Under the pieces are notes generated by a model. The model saw only the letters and a program-made list of their open reading frames with translations, was not told where the DNA came from and did no database searches. From Poecilobothrus nobilitatus (Eukaryota; Arthropoda; Insecta; Diptera; Dolichopodidae): a stretch of DNA of 64,000 nt. The stretch covers positions 46,953,445 through 47,017,444 of the forward strand of contig OX352772.1 of the NCBI GenBank assembly GCA_947095535.1. The letters run 5' to 3'. Below, in pieces: positions 25,285-36,385 of the stretch. Position numbers and translations under genes: made by a program. Each line of letters starts with the position of its first letter. Within the stretch, counting starts at the first letter, position 1.

Positions 25285-25525
25285 TGAACCCTAAGAACCT
25301 AGAATACTTTGCAAACATTATGAGACATCCAGAAAGGTATTGTCTTCTGAATCTTATTATTGAAGACAACATGGAGGAAAGGCGAGATTCGTACAGAAAA
25401 AAAATATCTTGACTTAAAAACTTACGTCAATGGTTCAACAAGAATCTGGTGATCTTGTATTAGACAAGGTCAAAATTCCCCTCATGTTGGCCAATGTCCG
25501 AAGCTAATAAGACACAGAAGTAAAA
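25285..25525 (+). pseudogene. LINE reverse-transcriptase C-terminal relic, RTE-like
   Basis: Translation gives NLEYFANIMRHPERYCLLNL, then IIEDNMEERRDSYRKKIS, a stop, and LKNLRQWF. This matches the pattern at the end of many insect RTE-like polyproteins: Y-hG-HhhR----Y-LL-LIIEG-hEG-R--GR---SWL-NhRQW. After a shift, DKVKIPLMLANVR follows, also typical. Internal stops and frameshifts show it is dead. Only about 80 residues remain and no 5' part was found. The RTE assignment is from memory of the motif; related clades with a similar tail are possible. Confidence 0.75.
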
Positions 25526-26097
25526 GATATCTAACTACTCTTAAGTTATTTCAAACTGGTCACAACTTACCCACTTAATTTTTTTAAAAATTTCTGGAGA
25601 AATTTTTTTATAGTATATTAAGCCCCCCAAGCTAAGCCTCAATTTATTGTTCTGTTCTATTATCACTGTGACTTTCTTTATTACAAAATGTGTTTTTAAC
25701 AAATTCTTTGTTCAATTTCAAACTGATTATATATAAATTTACATATTTACTATCAGAATTATTTAACTTTTTTATGTTCTTATATTAAATAAAAGTTTTA
25801 TTAAAAAAAAAAGAAAAAAAAAATCTCAATTGATTCCCAAGAGATCCTTAGAAAAATAGAATCATAAAAAGATGTTACGTAAAAAAATTTTTTTGTTTTT
25901 TTTTCTTAGAATTAATATAAAAACATACTGAAGGCGTTCATAAATTTTTAAAACATACAAAGTTATACAAACGAGTGCTCTTACAATTAAATGTTAGTGT
26001 AATAACAGCAACTAACTTTTCAATTACGCTTTACTAATCACTTTCTTTCACCGTCACCTTCAAATTGTCTCGTATGTATAACGTCTCTGTATAAAAA

Positions 26098-26790
26098 ATT
26101 TTTTTTTGAGTTCCTTTAGGATTTTGTTACGATGAATTGCTTGCGATGAATTGCTTGCGATGAATTCCATCGCGATGAAATGCTTGCGATAAACGAGCCT
26201 AGAATCATATTAAAGGAATTTATTATTGCGATAAACTAGCCGGATACCTTTAATATTTGATAAATTCTGGGTTTATATGATATCGTAGGGTTTTGTTCGT
26301 TTTAGTCTCCAAATAATATTTTGATTACCAATGAGTAGCATTGCTTCAACATTAACGTTGTGGGACAGACGACGATTTTATATTTAATTGCACTATATTC
26401 TTAATTTCGTCTAATATAGTAGTGATTACAAGGTACCCAAGAATATTGGTATTGCGAACATACCAGGAAGCATTAACTATGTTTTTGCAGTATGAATCTA
26501 TTTTCCACATCCCCACAACTGAATACAGTAAAGTTCGGACTTTTTTTAAAATTTGATTGTATATGAAGACTTTATTGTAAGTTGATTTTTTTGACATGCT
26601 CATTGCATTTAAGCTTCACACCTAATGTCATACCCAGATATTTTCTTTTATTTTCGTAGGGAATAGTGACATCGTTTATTTTGACTGAAATCGGAATATT
26701 TAATCCACATGCATGGATTTAAATGCATGTAGTTAGATTTTTCATTTCATCATCAAGTATACTACAGTTTGTTTTTGTTTTGTATATCAT
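26098..26790 (-). pseudogene. Jockey-clade LINE, ORF2 C terminus and 3' UTR, 5'-truncated
   Basis: On the minus strand the reading runs through SVKINDVTIPYENKRKYLGM and TLGVKLKCNEHVKK (about 26720-26600), KVFIYNQILKKV, NIVNASWYVRNT (about 26480-26440) and ILDEIKN, and ends RLKRTKPYDII then stop near 26277. These are the thumb-to-C-terminal landmarks of jockey-type reverse transcriptases (KYLG-hLD, YNQIL, NAPWYVRN, RRLKRT-P). Frames shift several times. Downstream lies a 3' UTR with a 14-bp tandem repeat (26130-26195) and an A tail (a T run at 26098-26106 on the plus strand). It is an ordinary 5'-truncated dead copy. Confidence 0.85.
26130..26195 (-). repeat. 14-bp tandem repeat in the LINE 3' UTR
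   Basis: CGATGAATTGCTTG-type units start at 26130, 26144, 26158, 26173 and 26187 (period 14, once 15). They lie just before the A tail of the jockey-like LINE. Confidence 0.8.
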
Positions 26791-27339
26791 AAAAAGTATT
26801 TTCTTCTTATTTTAAAAAAAAACCTTTGTATCATATTTTCTTATTTCAATTATCTGTAGAACTATTTAGAATTCATCATTCAAGAGGTTTATAGAATCCT
26901 AACTACAACTACAACTTCAAGTTCTATACTATCTCCTATACTTTTTCGTATTTCTCTTCAGGGACACCATATTTAAATAATTTAAAATTCATTTTAAAAG
27001 CATTTATTTTAGGTCAATAGTTCATGTCAGTAATCACTATGTCATATTATAAAACATTTTAAAGGCTTATATCAGAGCCTCGAAGTATTTAAAAAATACA
27101 CATACACCTATATATGTATATGTATATTATAATGTCTTTTTCCTTGATTTAACACTTAATAAACTGAAAATATTTTATTTAAAAGTATCCTTAAAACAAA
27201 TAATAATAAAATTTATTGTTGATTTTTTTATTTTTTTTGATTCGAAATAGAGTTTGTGGTTTTTGAAAGTTTGTTATTTTTTTTTTTTTTTTTCATTTTT
27301 ATGATGTCATTTTGACATTTTTAATTTTGTTTTTTTCAG
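26791..27339. other. AT-rich, intron-like sequence
   Basis: No gene. The last 60 bases become a pyrimidine-rich tract ending TTTTTTTCAG, a good splice acceptor for the candidate exon that follows. Confidence 0.5.
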
Positions 27340-27422
27340 TTCTGGAATGATTGATAATAACAATTTCAAGTTCAGAAGGCGTAATGGACGACGGAATCAT
27401 CGCGAGAGGCACAAGAAAACAA
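27340..27422 (+). CDS. Candidate 83-bp internal exon, Arg/Lys-rich
   Basis: The segment sits between a strong acceptor (GTTTTTTTCAG ending at 27339) and a good donor (ACAA/GTAAAT, GT at 27423-27424). It is clearly richer in G+C than its surroundings. With one leading base, 27 codons stay open and include FKFRRRNGRRNHRERHKK, a strongly basic stretch; one base is left for the next exon, giving a phase 1 to phase 2 exon. In the same frame a TAA follows soon after the donor (about 27427), so it must be spliced to continue. I do not recognise the protein; basic linkers like this occur in secreted and cytoplasmic proteins alike. If real, the flanking tens of kilobases are introns on the plus strand. 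Confidence 0.5.
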
Positions 27423-28039
27423 GTAAATAATTTTATTCTGTTACATAAAAAAAAGTCCTGTTCGTTTTTATTTAATATTTTTTTTTTTTTTTAATTTAAA
27501 ATACAATTAAAAAGCTTTTAACCAAATCATTTGTATTTTAAATAGATTTTCACTTTTCACATGGACGCTTCTTTTTTTGTTTTTATTTATTTCCATTAAA
27601 CGCCACCACATAATGTGTACTATTTGTTTAAAAATTTTTTTTTAAATTGTTTTACACTTTTTCTTTTTCACACTTTGAATTTTATACTTTTATTTTTTAT
27701 TTTTATTAGACATAATTCTCTTTTGCTTTAAATGACCATTTTTGTAATCTAAATTAAATTGGTATTGCATTATTTTTTTTTAGCGTCAAAATCAACAAAA
27801 ATAGTTTTTTTTTAAAGAAATTTATTTTCTGATTGATGATGCATACACATATTTTATTTACGCATATTCTACGGAATTGAAAATTTATAACGGATTACAG
27901 GCACAGTATTATAAATTATTTTATATAATTTATCTGAACTAATAAATTTATGACAATGACTTTAGTTTCAATTGTAAATACAGTAGTAGAGTATTATGGA
28001 GTTAAAACAAAAGCGTTTATTGCGTTCAAAAAACTTTTC
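27423..28039. other. AT-rich sequence without recognisable gene
   Basis: Nothing recognisable apart from the donor site at its start. Confidence 0.5.
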
Positions 28040-28500
28040 TATAATAAAATTATCAATAAGTAAAAGTTTTAGCATAACAAACTTTTATTAATCCTGTGAT
28101 CACATATGTGCAAGTTTAATGAAGAAAATAAGAAAATTTGAACAAAAATGCATAAGAGCCAGCGTAAATCTACATAGAAAATCTGAAACGGATTACAAAC
28201 TTATTTCAATACATGCTTGTAACGTAAAGCATATAATACGCCTGACCATAGAATTGTCAGATTCGATAGTTTTGTAATTTAATTAATACGAAACACTTTG
28301 ATAGATCTCTAACAACTTTTGAAAATGGTCTAATATCCCATAAATCTTACCATAATGACGAAAGAGTATATTAAAAAAATGTTTAAAAACGGGATTTATA
28401 GCACCCGAACATTTCTTTTATCTTGGCTTCAAGAACTATATTCAAAACCACGAGTATGTCCCTCTATTATACCACTATGATAGTCGGGTCACATGTAAGT
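28040..28500 (+). pseudogene. LINE reverse-transcriptase C-terminal relic (jockey/I-like)
   Basis: Three stretches in different frames fit the end of a non-LTR polyprotein. FINPVITYV (about 28086-28112) corresponds to the IRPVITYA motif. MKKIRKFEQKCIRASVNLHR (28119-28178) corresponds to the KLR-FE-KCLR segment. A 40-codon frame at about 28375-28494 reads LKKCLKTGFIAPEHFFYLGF then KNYIQNHEYVPLLYHYDSR. Stops and shifts separate them. The family joins the jockey/I group on these motifs; I cannot place it more finely. No tail or target duplication was found. Confidence 0.75.
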
Positions 28501-28740
28501 GCATGGGATATAACTCTTATAATATAGAGACAAATTCATTTAAATATGATATGTTTATCTAAGAAAGGGTTAAAAAAATAATTAAAAATCACTACTGGTG
28601 GTTGACTGAATAGCATAAGTAGATAATTGTTCTAGTATTACAATAAGTTAGTTGTATGGCGTAGGTTAAGTTAATCTTAAATTATTATAAAATAAAGATA
28701 AACAATTTTTTTGGGGTTTTAAATTTTTCCAAAATAAATC

Positions 28741-29032
28741 AACGGTAACCGGAGATCAGGCCCACGAAATAAAGCCGAATCGTTCTGGAAAAAGGAAATA
28801 CTCTGATTTCGAATCCAACTCTAAATTATCTGCTAATTGTTTTTTACATATATACATACTTCCTGAACAGAAATCCCTCTGATGTCAAAATTAGTCAATT
28901 CGACCGTTCTTCCTTCTTAAAGCAGTAATAAAGCCAAATTCGAAATTTCGACATTATTTCCGCATCGAAAGGGAAATAAAGCCGATTCGGCCGATTCGGC
29001 TTTATTCCCTGGGGCATTATTATCGGTCACCT
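28741..29032. mobile_element. MITE with ATAAAGCCGAATCG inverted repeats
   Basis: ATAAAGCCGAATCG at 28769-28782 is repeated inverted at 28992-29005, and the outer flanks also pair partly (ACCGGAGATCAGGCCC against ACCGATAATAATGCCC). The right end contains a nearly perfect 32-bp palindrome centred at about 28990 (AATAAAGCCGATTCGG and its inverse, one mismatch). No coding potential. The class is undetermined. Confidence 0.6.
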
Positions 29033-29697
29033 AAATCAACTAATAAAAATTTTCTAAGAAACTAACTAAAAAATAGATAATAGATAGATAATTAAAAAAA
29101 TAAAAACAAATATACGCACTAAATATGTAAAAAATAGAAAAAAAAATATGGAGTTAAAAATCCTTTAATGTACTTTGCGTTTTAAAATGAATTACGCGTC
29201 ATTTGTTATTTTTAACTTGAAAACATATTGGAGTACTTGGTAAATTTTAATTTGATTTGCTATATTAAAGATAAAACTTTTTCATAACAATTAGTTCTAA
29301 TAGTTCTATAAAATTACAATTAAAAAATAAAAAAGAAACAAATTATTTATTTAATTAATAAAATAACAGACTCAATAAAAAGTTTTCCTTAATCCTTCAA
29401 TATTTTTTTTTTAACTCTAATGTAGTCACATGTAAATATTTCAGAATATATTACATACATATTTATTTATATTATATATTTATATGTTCGATTGCTACAC
29501 TTATATTTAATTGCAACACTTACAAGTGAAACTGATAATTGAAACATCCTTTTCAACAATTTTCTTTTCTACAAAAATACATATTACATGTGAAGGATTT
29601 AAAACTCTAACTTTTTCAGTGTTGATAAGTCATATCCTTAACTAATTATTTGGCAATCGAAATTCCCAAACTATGAACTAATATTGTTAATATCTAT
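29033..29697. other. AT-rich sequence without recognisable gene
   Basis: Nothing recognisable. Confidence 0.5.
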
Positions 29698-29709
29698 TAA
29701 CTTAATACT

Positions 29710-31264
29710 TATTTATTTATTTATTTATATTAATATTACATACATAAATGTAATGCAATATTATTGAACCATCGACTACCAAAGCCATTATAGGTTTTTA
29801 TACTATTATTAAATTACTAGGGGCCCCTATTAATGTGTAGTCAAATTCTATGTTGAATCCCAATTCATATAATAGACAGTTGCAGTTTAGAAAAATAGTT
29901 TTATGGAAAAAGTACAATCCGTAAAAAATCAGAAAGCAAAACCAAATTCGTCAAAACACTAACTGAAATTATTTAAAAAAAAAAAAAAATAACGCCAAAA
30001 CAGAATATATACAATCAGAATTAAATTGTATAAAGAGCCTGTAGTTGGTGTACGTATATTTAGATTATTTGCTATTGTGAGTGAGGACTATTAGCTATGT
30101 CTATTTATTTATCGAGTTCGAAATAAATGTTTTAAGGTACGTGGGGAAAACAGAATAGGTATCCGTAAAACATTCGTAAAATGCTCAAAAAAAGTTTGGA
30201 GCAAAATTCAGTTAAATTTTTTTTTGTCTGTAACAATATTGCTGTTGTTCGTTTTACCTTGCCCTAATGTAAAAAATTTAAAATCGGAAAAAGACCGTAT
30301 ATTTTGGGTACAATCCTTGATTAAGATTGTACATGGTACAGAGGGCGAGAAAACCGTACAAATCTTACCACAATTCCAAAAATACCACAAATGGTAGCCC
30401 TGCATAAAATTGACATACAAAATATTTAAAAATAAAAAATTATTCAAATTTAATTTTGGTTGTAAAAACTGCTGTATACTAAAATTGAAGTACTATTTAA
30501 GTAATATTTTTAATAGTAATATTATTACTAATTTAAGTAATATTTTTATATGAGAAGAAATTGAATTCAAAAAATAATACAATTAGAAAAGTTTTCTAAT
30601 AGCTTTAAATAATATAGAATTATTAATATAGAATTAAAATTTCAATACATATTGTCATAAATGATGATTTTTATCAATTTTTAAATTTTTTTCTTTATAC
30701 ATGCATAAATTAAAGTACATACTAAATCACATACATATAATATAGCCAAGAATAATTGAGCCGTTGAGGTCGAGTCGACTCGAGAGGAAAAGAAAATACC
30801 CAATTTTAAAGAGAGCAAGTGAGAATGTCTCTTATAATTTTGTGTTTGTTTTTGTTATTGTGTTGTGTACGTTTTGTTACTACTACTACTACCGACTATC
30901 GTAGGTACCATACTATACTACTGTAATAATGTAATTTAAATATGAAATGTGTTGTTTATGTTTTATTATTAATATTACGTATAGGTTTTATAGTAGAAAA
31001 ATCGTAAAAAATATGTAGTTACTGATGTTCAAAGCTTGAAACGGAATTCATAATGCGTAGTGTGTGGCTGAAAACTACTAAATTATAATTATAGATATAC
31101 TAATATTATTTATTTTGTTTATATTATATACTATATATTTACATTATATTTGGTCGTAAGGCGGGGTATGTAAAGAAAAAAATACTTACGACCTGTGCAG
31201 GGATCGAACCCACACTCCTACGGTTAATACGCCACACGCCTACCCACTAGGCTACCAAAGCCCC
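29710..31264 (-). mobile_element. SINE family 2 copy split by a ~1.28-kb insertion
   Basis: The 3' half (29710-29816, with the TTTA-type tail and ATTATTGAACCATCG block) and the 5' half (31095-31264, with the tRNA-like head) together match the intact SINE at 62747-63018. Their order and strand are right. The 12-bp sequence TAACTTAATACT occurs directly before the 3' half (29698-29709) and directly after the 5' half (31265-31276), so both halves belong to one original insertion. The head has an A box (TAGCCTAGTGGG) and a B box (GGGTTCGATCC) on the minus strand. Confidence 0.88.
29817..31094. mobile_element. Unidentified insertion within the SINE
   Basis: This segment separates two halves of one SINE and so arrived later. 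A TAAATTA repeated at 29810-29816 and 31079-31085 may be its target duplication, though about 10 extra bases then remain on the right. The left edge reads CTAGGGGCCCCTATTAATG. I found no matching terminal inverted repeat and no recognised gene; the 79-codon minus frame at 30208-30447 has no known domain. GC-rich spots include GTCGAGTCGACTCGAG near 30771. Confidence 0.6.
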
Positions 31265-31276
31265 TAACTTAATACT

Positions 31277-32479
31277 AATGCTGTTAACACTTCAAAAAAT
31301 ATCAAAAATTGCATATTTTAAGGCGTGTTGGATTATTTAATCCTCTTATTCAGTTATAAATTCGGTTCTTATTACAATTTTTTTTTTTTTTAAAACGTTA
31401 TTAAATCATAATTTTAAATGAAACTATCAACATTATTATCAAACTTATATAAATGTTCTAATGTTATCAAAAAAACTATAAAATTTCTTAAAATATTCAT
31501 TAAAAAATAATAAAAGGATTTCCACCATGAACAGGAAATTCCGCAAACATAAAGAATTTTAGATAAAATTTTTCGCGTTATTTATATGTATATATCTTAG
31601 TTAATGTAATAATATTATATATGTTACTAAGTACTGAAAGAATTTTTTAATCAGCTTATTTTTAGATGGCATGATTTAAACAGAGTACTTTTAACTTGAA
31701 TTAACAAGTAAATTTAATTCTTCATGACCATCTATTTTAACATAAAAGTTATTTTTTAATGAAAAAAAAAAATGATAATTTTGGGTGAGTCAAATATAGA
31801 AACAGACAAAATTAATTTCACATTATGAACATTTCTTTTAAAGGAAGTAAAAAAACATTAAAATATAAATGACAGGTGTAACAAATTTTTTTTAGATCAT
31901 AGGTTAATTTTAACATTCAAACATATTATAACAATAAATGTTTAGCATGTTACAATGAAAAACGTTAAGTGTAATTTAAATTAATTTAGCAGAAAAAAAA
32001 AGTATTCTTACAAATTATTTTTAATTGGTTGAAATTGCCAAAAATTAGTTCAATACTTACTTTATATTAATAATAATTTGTAAGAACTCTTAGAATATAT
32101 ATAAAAGCCTTGAAAAATTTCTTAACCAAGTAACCCTTATATACAAGCCATTCCAATGTAATCCTTATATACAAGCTATTAGACTGTGAAAATGAAAAGA
32201 ACAAAACTGAAAGAAAAGTACAAAAAAAATCTAAACAAAACAAAAAACTTCTTTTACGAAGAAGGTATTCGGGGAAGAGTTTACATTTAACCGATATTTA
32301 AGATAACAATATCCAATATCCCAAGTTTTTTATGAAACTCTGGTGTGAAGAAAATTCACAACCGAGTTTCATTATTCGGTTTTAGATCGTGAATTCTCTT
32401 CAAAATTTTTCAGACTAAATCTCATAGGAAAGAGGCGAGGTTATATGAATATGACGGTAGTTAGAGTGAACGCTTTTAT
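31277..32479. other. AT-rich sequence without recognisable gene
   Basis: Nothing recognisable. Confidence 0.5.
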
Positions 32480-32965
32480 TATTTTTTTTTGGAAATGGGA
32501 ACACATTCCAGGTTCTGAACCCATTCTATTACTTTTTAAGAACCGTAGTAGTGATACTATCTGGACCGGCTGATTATTTCATATTGAAAGTTTTCAAAAT
32601 TTTCTTCAAGCCTCTGATCTTAAAACCAATTTTACCGCCAGAATTGTCAACTTCTAGAACAGATGATGGCTTTAGAGTTGAATGAAGCAGTATCAATTTA
32701 AGAGAGAACTGCTTGCCAAACAAATTCTCTTCTTTTTGGAATTTGATTGTTTATATTAATTATGTTATTTATATCAACAAGCGGAGAAAAAGAAAATCCA
32801 CTAACGTCCTCTTTTAAACTGTTTGCAAATGTCCAAAAAAAATTTTTATTCTTTGGTTAATGGATAAGAGTACGTTTTAACCTTTGATTGAATATAAAAA
32901 TTTTCGTATCTTGATAACTCTCTTAAATTTATTCCGAACCGCTATACAGTTGGTCCTGGTAGCCT
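32480..32965 (-). pseudogene. CR1-like LINE relic, N-terminal part of the reverse transcriptase
   Basis: On the minus strand one frame reads FWTFANSLKEDVSGFSFSPL then VDINN, the pre-RT pattern of CR1-type ORF2. After a shift another reads SSVLEVDNSGGKIGFKI-RGLKKILKTFNMK, a stop, and SAGPDSITTTVLKK. This corresponds to the CR1 signature V---L--L---KA-GPDGIP--VLK at the start of the polymerase domain. Several stops make it non-functional. The rest of the polymerase is missing; the relic stops just upstream of HINE-C1, which begins at 32992. Confidence 0.78.
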
Positions 32966-32991
32966 CCGACTTATTACTCTGATACCGTTTT

Positions 32992-34550
32992 TATACCCGT
33001 ACGATAGGATCGGGTATAATAAAAGTACTCCTCCGTTTGTAACACCTCGAAATAAGCGAGCTAGATATACCTTCAAAGGTATGGATCGGATCAGAAAAAA
33101 ATTCTAAGACTTTTGAGCCATGTCCGTCCGTCCGTCCGTCCGTCGGCACGCTAACTCAAAAACTAAGAAAGCTAGAATCTTGAAATTTACACAAAATATT
33201 CTTGGAGTAATTTGTAGGTTCCCTATTTTTTTTGGTTGAGTTTGGACCAAACCTTAAGGTAGCTCTCGAACACCTAACTTTTAGATCCCCACATTTTTTT
33301 TGAAATAGAGCTATGAAATTAACTGCTGATAGATCTCACAAAAATATTAATTTTATTTTTAATAACTTTTTTTTGTAGCCCCACCCGTTCCGGAGCTACA
33401 GCTCCCCAAAGGTTCAAAAAAGCTCTATATTTAAATTATTATAGCACAAGTTGTATAAGGTATATCTTCATTTTGAAAACGCCAAACGATTACTACTTTC
33501 ATTAGCTTTAAAAGTATGTATACAATAAATATATATTTGTGGCATCCGGTGTCTTAATTTACCGTTATGCGAAACTCAAATTTTGCAAAATTCTTTAACC
33601 ATTCTATCTTCTAAACGGTTAAAGTTGGAAACTTGAAATTTTGACAAAAGTTAGATCTTTGAAAATTAGTATGAGTCATTTCAGAAATTTTTTTTGTATC
33701 ACCCCCCCTTTAGGAGCTGTAAGGAGTCAAAAACTGAAAATTTCCTATTTTTAAACACCTGTAACTTGAACACCTGTTAAAATTTTTTTGAAGTAATACA
33801 CAAAAATTAAAGTTTCAACATTATACTCTTATTTCTGTTAACAACTTTTTTTAATAATATAGGGTTACTTTATAATTGACGAAAGTGTTACTTGATTTTT
33901 TCAAATTTTCTAGCAAATTTCTTCAACAAATTTTTTGCATTTTGTTTTACTCGATAATTTGAAATTGTTGAGGATAATGCGTAGTACAAAAAAATGTAAA
34001 TAAATAAACAACATAACGGTTGCTTGAAGAATTTTTATTTATATGATATTTATATATATACATACTTATATAATATCATGTTTATTTACATATCGTATAT
34101 GTCACTAGTGAATGAATGATAGATGTATATTATATAGCGCCGTATTTACGTATACATATATGTATTTTATTGTACTTATAAGAAATTATTCTGTCAATGG
34201 AATATTTAAATATAATATAATATAATATTTAAAATTATATTTACTATTTTGTACTAAGTAAATTTAATATACATTTACCGCTTAGTATTAAATGGTACTA
34301 TAGAATATTTGAAAAAGTTTTGGATTGATAATCGTTATGTTAAAATCTGCTTTTGAAGAATGTATAAACATATAGTTTGAATATATGTACAACCCATAAT
34401 TCTAGAAATTATAAAATTCACCCAAATTATTTTAAAATACTAAAATATTTAAAAAATAATATTGTAAGCAAAGTGACAGGCTCTGAACATACTAACGGTT
34501 CGTACGGGTATCTAAGAGTTGACAAAGTCAACTGTATTCTTCCTCGTTTT
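32992..34550 (+). mobile_element. HINE-C1, DINE-1-like non-autonomous element
   Basis: The subterminal inverted repeat TATACCCGTACGA (32992-33004) is matched by TTCGTACGGGTA at 34499-34510. A GTCC microsatellite lies near the 5' end (33119-33145). A hairpin AGTTGAC-AAA-GTCAACT (34517-34533) lies next to the 3' end. This is the DINE-1/HINE plan, so I infer movement by Helentron-type enzymes supplied elsewhere. Two further copies on the opposite strand are at 50532 and 52006. The 81-codon frame at 34377-34622 is incidental. Confidence 0.82.
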
Positions 34551-35719
34551 AAACACTTTTGCCTCATAATTTTTGAGGAAAAATGGAGTATGAAAAAAAA
34601 AATGTTTTATAAACTGACATGACAAAACATAAATAAACTGACTAACTTGATTGCTTAAGCAATAAAAGAAAGAATGAAAAGGCAAAAAAAACGTTTATTG
34701 CACATATTCCAGAATTAGATTTTTAATATCTGATAAAACTGATTTTTACTAAAACATTTCTATTTTTAACGAAACTACTAATAATTTAAAATTAGATAAA
34801 TTGGAAAATTGAGTTTCATTATTTTGGATATAGAGTTGAATGCGCAATATCTCAAAATATCTATCTATATTTTAACTGTAGCAATTTCAATATAAAACAA
34901 TAAACTTATGTACTTGTCTGTCTAGTCTATAAAAAATTCGAAAAAATTATTTAAAACAAAAATAAATTAAACATTTTTAATTTACAATACAATTTATAAT
35001 CCATCATAATATATATATATATTATTAGATATTTATGCAAAAAACCCCTATATAACATTTTCTTTTCAATTCAACATGTGTTACTGTTACCGTTCCATAA
35101 AATTTTAATAATTCAAATCGAATTAAAAAAAAAAATAATAAACAAATAAAGTATACAAAAGTAATAAAAATATAAAAAAAAAAAAAACAGTGAATTAATT
35201 AAAGAACAAAGTTGCCAAAAATAAAAGCTAAGTGTTAAGCCACTTGAATAAATAAGTTGGTTATAATTCATTTGTTTTTATCTTACAGATATACCGGTAA
35301 TTGTATTATGACATGAACCTATCAATTTATAGAAAAAAATAAACAGATACACGTATAATATGATAAATAAATGAAAAATATATTCTATAGAATTTTTATT
35401 GTTTATTTATTGCTGACGATTTTTATTAAAAATATATAAAAAATTATGAGTAATTTTTGTAATTTCTTGGAATCTTAGTTGTTGCACCCTAACTGATATT
35501 TTATATAGCATTATGATAAACATTTTAATTAGGTATATTTGATTTTTTTTTTACAAACTGAACAAGCCGGCTGAAAGCTAGTAAGTGATGATGAATGTTA
35601 GTATTGTGAGCTAGATAAATAAATATATAAATAAATCAGGGCACCTCCCTAAAATTATTACCTTATACAACAAGGTGTTATATAACTATTGATAGCTTCG
35701 TCACTGATAAAAATAATAG
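34551..35719. other. AT-rich sequence without recognisable gene
   Basis: Nothing recognisable. Confidence 0.5.
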
Positions 35720-35975
35720 GCTTATTCATTGTTCTCTTTATTCCCACTCCTCCATTCAAAGTTTCGCACCTCCTTGTCCTATCCTTTCATATCCCTACTC
35801 CCTATCCAACACTAATGCAGTGTGATAGATTTAAAGGTTTAGGAGGCAATTAACGGTTTCATTCATATTCTCTAAAGGGTGAGATAAATTTAGTTACTAA
35901 AAATTTGGCACTACCAAAAGAACATTCTTCGTGTCTTTGGAAGATTTCCACCACCCTTCGAAAGAAATAAGACCA
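35720..35975 (-). repeat. Dispersed repeat family D, copy 4
   Basis: Read on the minus strand it starts GGTGGTGGAAATCTTCCAAA and ends near GTGGGAATAAAGAGAAC; the start matches the plus-strand copy at 21260. Confidence 0.6.
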
Positions 35976-36201
35976 ACCAAAAGTATTACAAGAACCATAT
36001 AGAAAAAAATTAATTAATTATTCAAACAGACAATAATTATTATTAGCGCTATTCGACTTCATATAAAGACGGTCAATCTTATTTTGTTAACATCAATATC
36101 AAAATATCGCTACAGTAAACTACACTCTCGTAACATTCTCGAAATTGGTTCCAATTTCTTCTAACTTGTAAGTTTCAATAAATTTTAAATTATTCTAATT
36201 T

Positions 36202-36385
36202 GGGGCCTTGGTGGCCTAGTGGGCAAGAGCGTATAAAAGCACGCTGTAAACACGGAGGGTTCGAATCCCACACACGCCGTAAGAATTATTTCCCCTTACG
36301 AAATTTACACCCACGCCTTAACAGGAAAGGCTGTGTAATGAACTGTCCACATTTATGTGGCAGAGAAATGCAATAAAAAAAAAAA
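36202..36385 (+). mobile_element. tRNA-headed SINE, family 1
   Basis: It has an A box (TGGCCTAGTGGG, 36212-36223) and B box (GGTTCGAATCC, 36258-36268), then the same body as the 8303 copy (CCGTAAGAATTATTTCCCC, GGAAAGGCTGTGTAAT, CACATTTATGTGGCAGAGAA) and an A tail. It is a cleaner copy than that at 8303 and lacks the CA expansion. The flanks share only an imperfect ATTC-ATTT, so the target duplication is unclear. Confidence 0.85.

Noticed and set aside
30208..30447. 79-codon minus-strand frame inside the SINE insertion
   Set aside because: No recognised motif and no sign of translation or splicing.
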